Shown here: piece after piece, positions 31,798 to 32,112 of the stretch
Layout of the letters: every line of letters begins with the position of its first letter
Numbering within the stretch: the stretch's first letter is position 1
Origin: GCA-2731375 sp046582635
GTDB taxonomy: Bacteria; Pseudomonadota; Alphaproteobacteria; GCA-2731375
Direction: 5' to 3'
Assembly: GCA_046582635.1 (NCBI GenBank)
Contig: JAYGEA010000037.1
Location: 1-32,112, forward strand
DNA length: 32,112 nucleotides
The notes under the pieces: model-generated
The model's input: the letters and a program-made list of their open reading frames with translations, nothing else
Told to the model about the DNA's origin: nothing
Database searches by the model: none
Program-made: the position numbers and the translations under genes

Positions 31798-32112
31798 TCG
31801 GGCAGCTCCGCCATGCGCAGGGCATTCAGGAAGCAGTTGCGGGTCACGGGGTCTTTGTAGAGCAGGGATTTTGCAACGTTCCCCAATTCGTAGCCGGCAT
31901 TCAATTCAAGCAGTTTTGCAATCTCCGCCCGCGCCTCGTCACGGCGCCCCATGGCGGCGAGCGCGGCCGCCAGGTTGACGCGGACAACCGGGTATTCGGG
32001 CGTTGATTTCGCCACATTGGCCAGGGTTCGCCGGGCCTGGGCAAAATCGCCGAGGGCAAATTGCCCGCGGCCAAGATGCATATCATACCAACCATGATGG
32101 TGGGGATTGAGC
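31794..32112 (-). CDS. TPR-repeat protein, C-terminal part
   Basis: This frame stays open to the edge of the window, so the gene is cut at its 5' side; about 105 codons are visible. The visible part starts L-N-P-H-H-H-G-W-Y-D-M-H-L-G-R-G and continues FALGDFAQARRTL, PVVRVNLAAALAAMGRRDEA: two tetratricopeptide repeats with their usual W, LG, Y/F, G and A positions. The tail KDPVTRNCFLNALRMAELPD resembles the end of adenylate-cyclase-type and other TPR signalling proteins. A cyclase or kinase domain upstream is possible but outside the window. The ATG at 32081 is internal, not the start. Its stop codon shares CTAG with the convergent gene. Confidence 0.75.
   Translation of the reverse strand, partial: LNPHHHGWYDMHLGRGQFALGDFAQARRTLANVAKSTPEYPVVRVNLAAALAAMGRRDEARAEIAKLLELNAGYELGNVAKSLLYKDPVTRNCFLNALRMAELPD

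Noticed and set aside
32086..32092. ATACCAA near the window end, resembling the terminus of the palindromic elements
   Set aside because: It lies inside the open TPR reading frame (encoding G-W-Y-D), the following bases do not match any element arm, and W-Y at this place is normal for TPR proteins.

Overview
The window looks like chromosomal DNA from a GC-rich alphaproteobacterium, probably a Rhodospirillales-type lineage. The GC content, the Shine-Dalgarno-led starts, the def-fmt pair, the NADP-type glutamate dehydrogenase and the many acyl-CoA and oxidoreductase genes suggest this, but no rRNA, tRNA or single diagnostic gene proves it. I see no prophage, CRISPR array, plasmid replication gene or intact transposase.

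Layout. (1) 0-10.8 kb: mostly catabolic or oxidoreductive genes in short, often divergent or convergent units. They are a GNAT acetyltransferase, a MaoC-type hydratase, a Rieske oxygenase, an FMN split-barrel protein, a tight operon (PLP-dependent dehydratase, GFA-type zinc protein, KstD-like flavoprotein), a persulfide dioxygenase-rhodanese fusion, an orphan molybdenum hydroxylase large subunit and a class IV aminotransferase. (2) 10.8-13.5 kb: housekeeping genes rmuC, def and fmt. (3) 13.5-20.3 kb: two crotonases, a quinone oxidoreductase, an MFS transporter, gdhA with a clear intrinsic terminator, and a luciferase-like flavin oxidoreductase. (4) 20.8-26.4 kb: a cell-surface glycan block of two divergent pairs, sqdB-tviB on the minus strand and a WecA/WbpL-type initiating transferase plus a WbpM/CapD-type dehydratase on the plus strand. 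(5) 26.7-32.1 kb: purH, a UMF1-type MFS protein, a LysR regulator divergent from an NAD(P)-binding epimerase-like gene, and the 3' end of a TPR protein that runs off the window.

The most unusual content is non-coding. Three intergenic copies of a long palindromic element (258, 258 and 156 bp) start with TACCAA, end with TTGGTA and are flanked by 3-bp direct repeats (TTA, TAA, TTA). Their terminal 33-bp arms differ between copies, yet within each copy the two arms match perfectly or nearly so. The long form can fold as a three-way junction. One copy splits what was probably a very tight qor-crotonase operon, and its flanking TTA is the qor stop codon. Two copies bracket the glycan block. A 22-bp solo terminus lies at the start of the MaoC gene, and an unrelated 34-bp-arm hairpin lies in another divergent promoter region.

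Functionally, sqdB-tviB and the two plus-strand glycan genes together suggest a lipid-linked surface polysaccharide with acidic sugars, possibly including sulfoquinovose. Glycosyltransferases, flippase and polymerase are not in the window.
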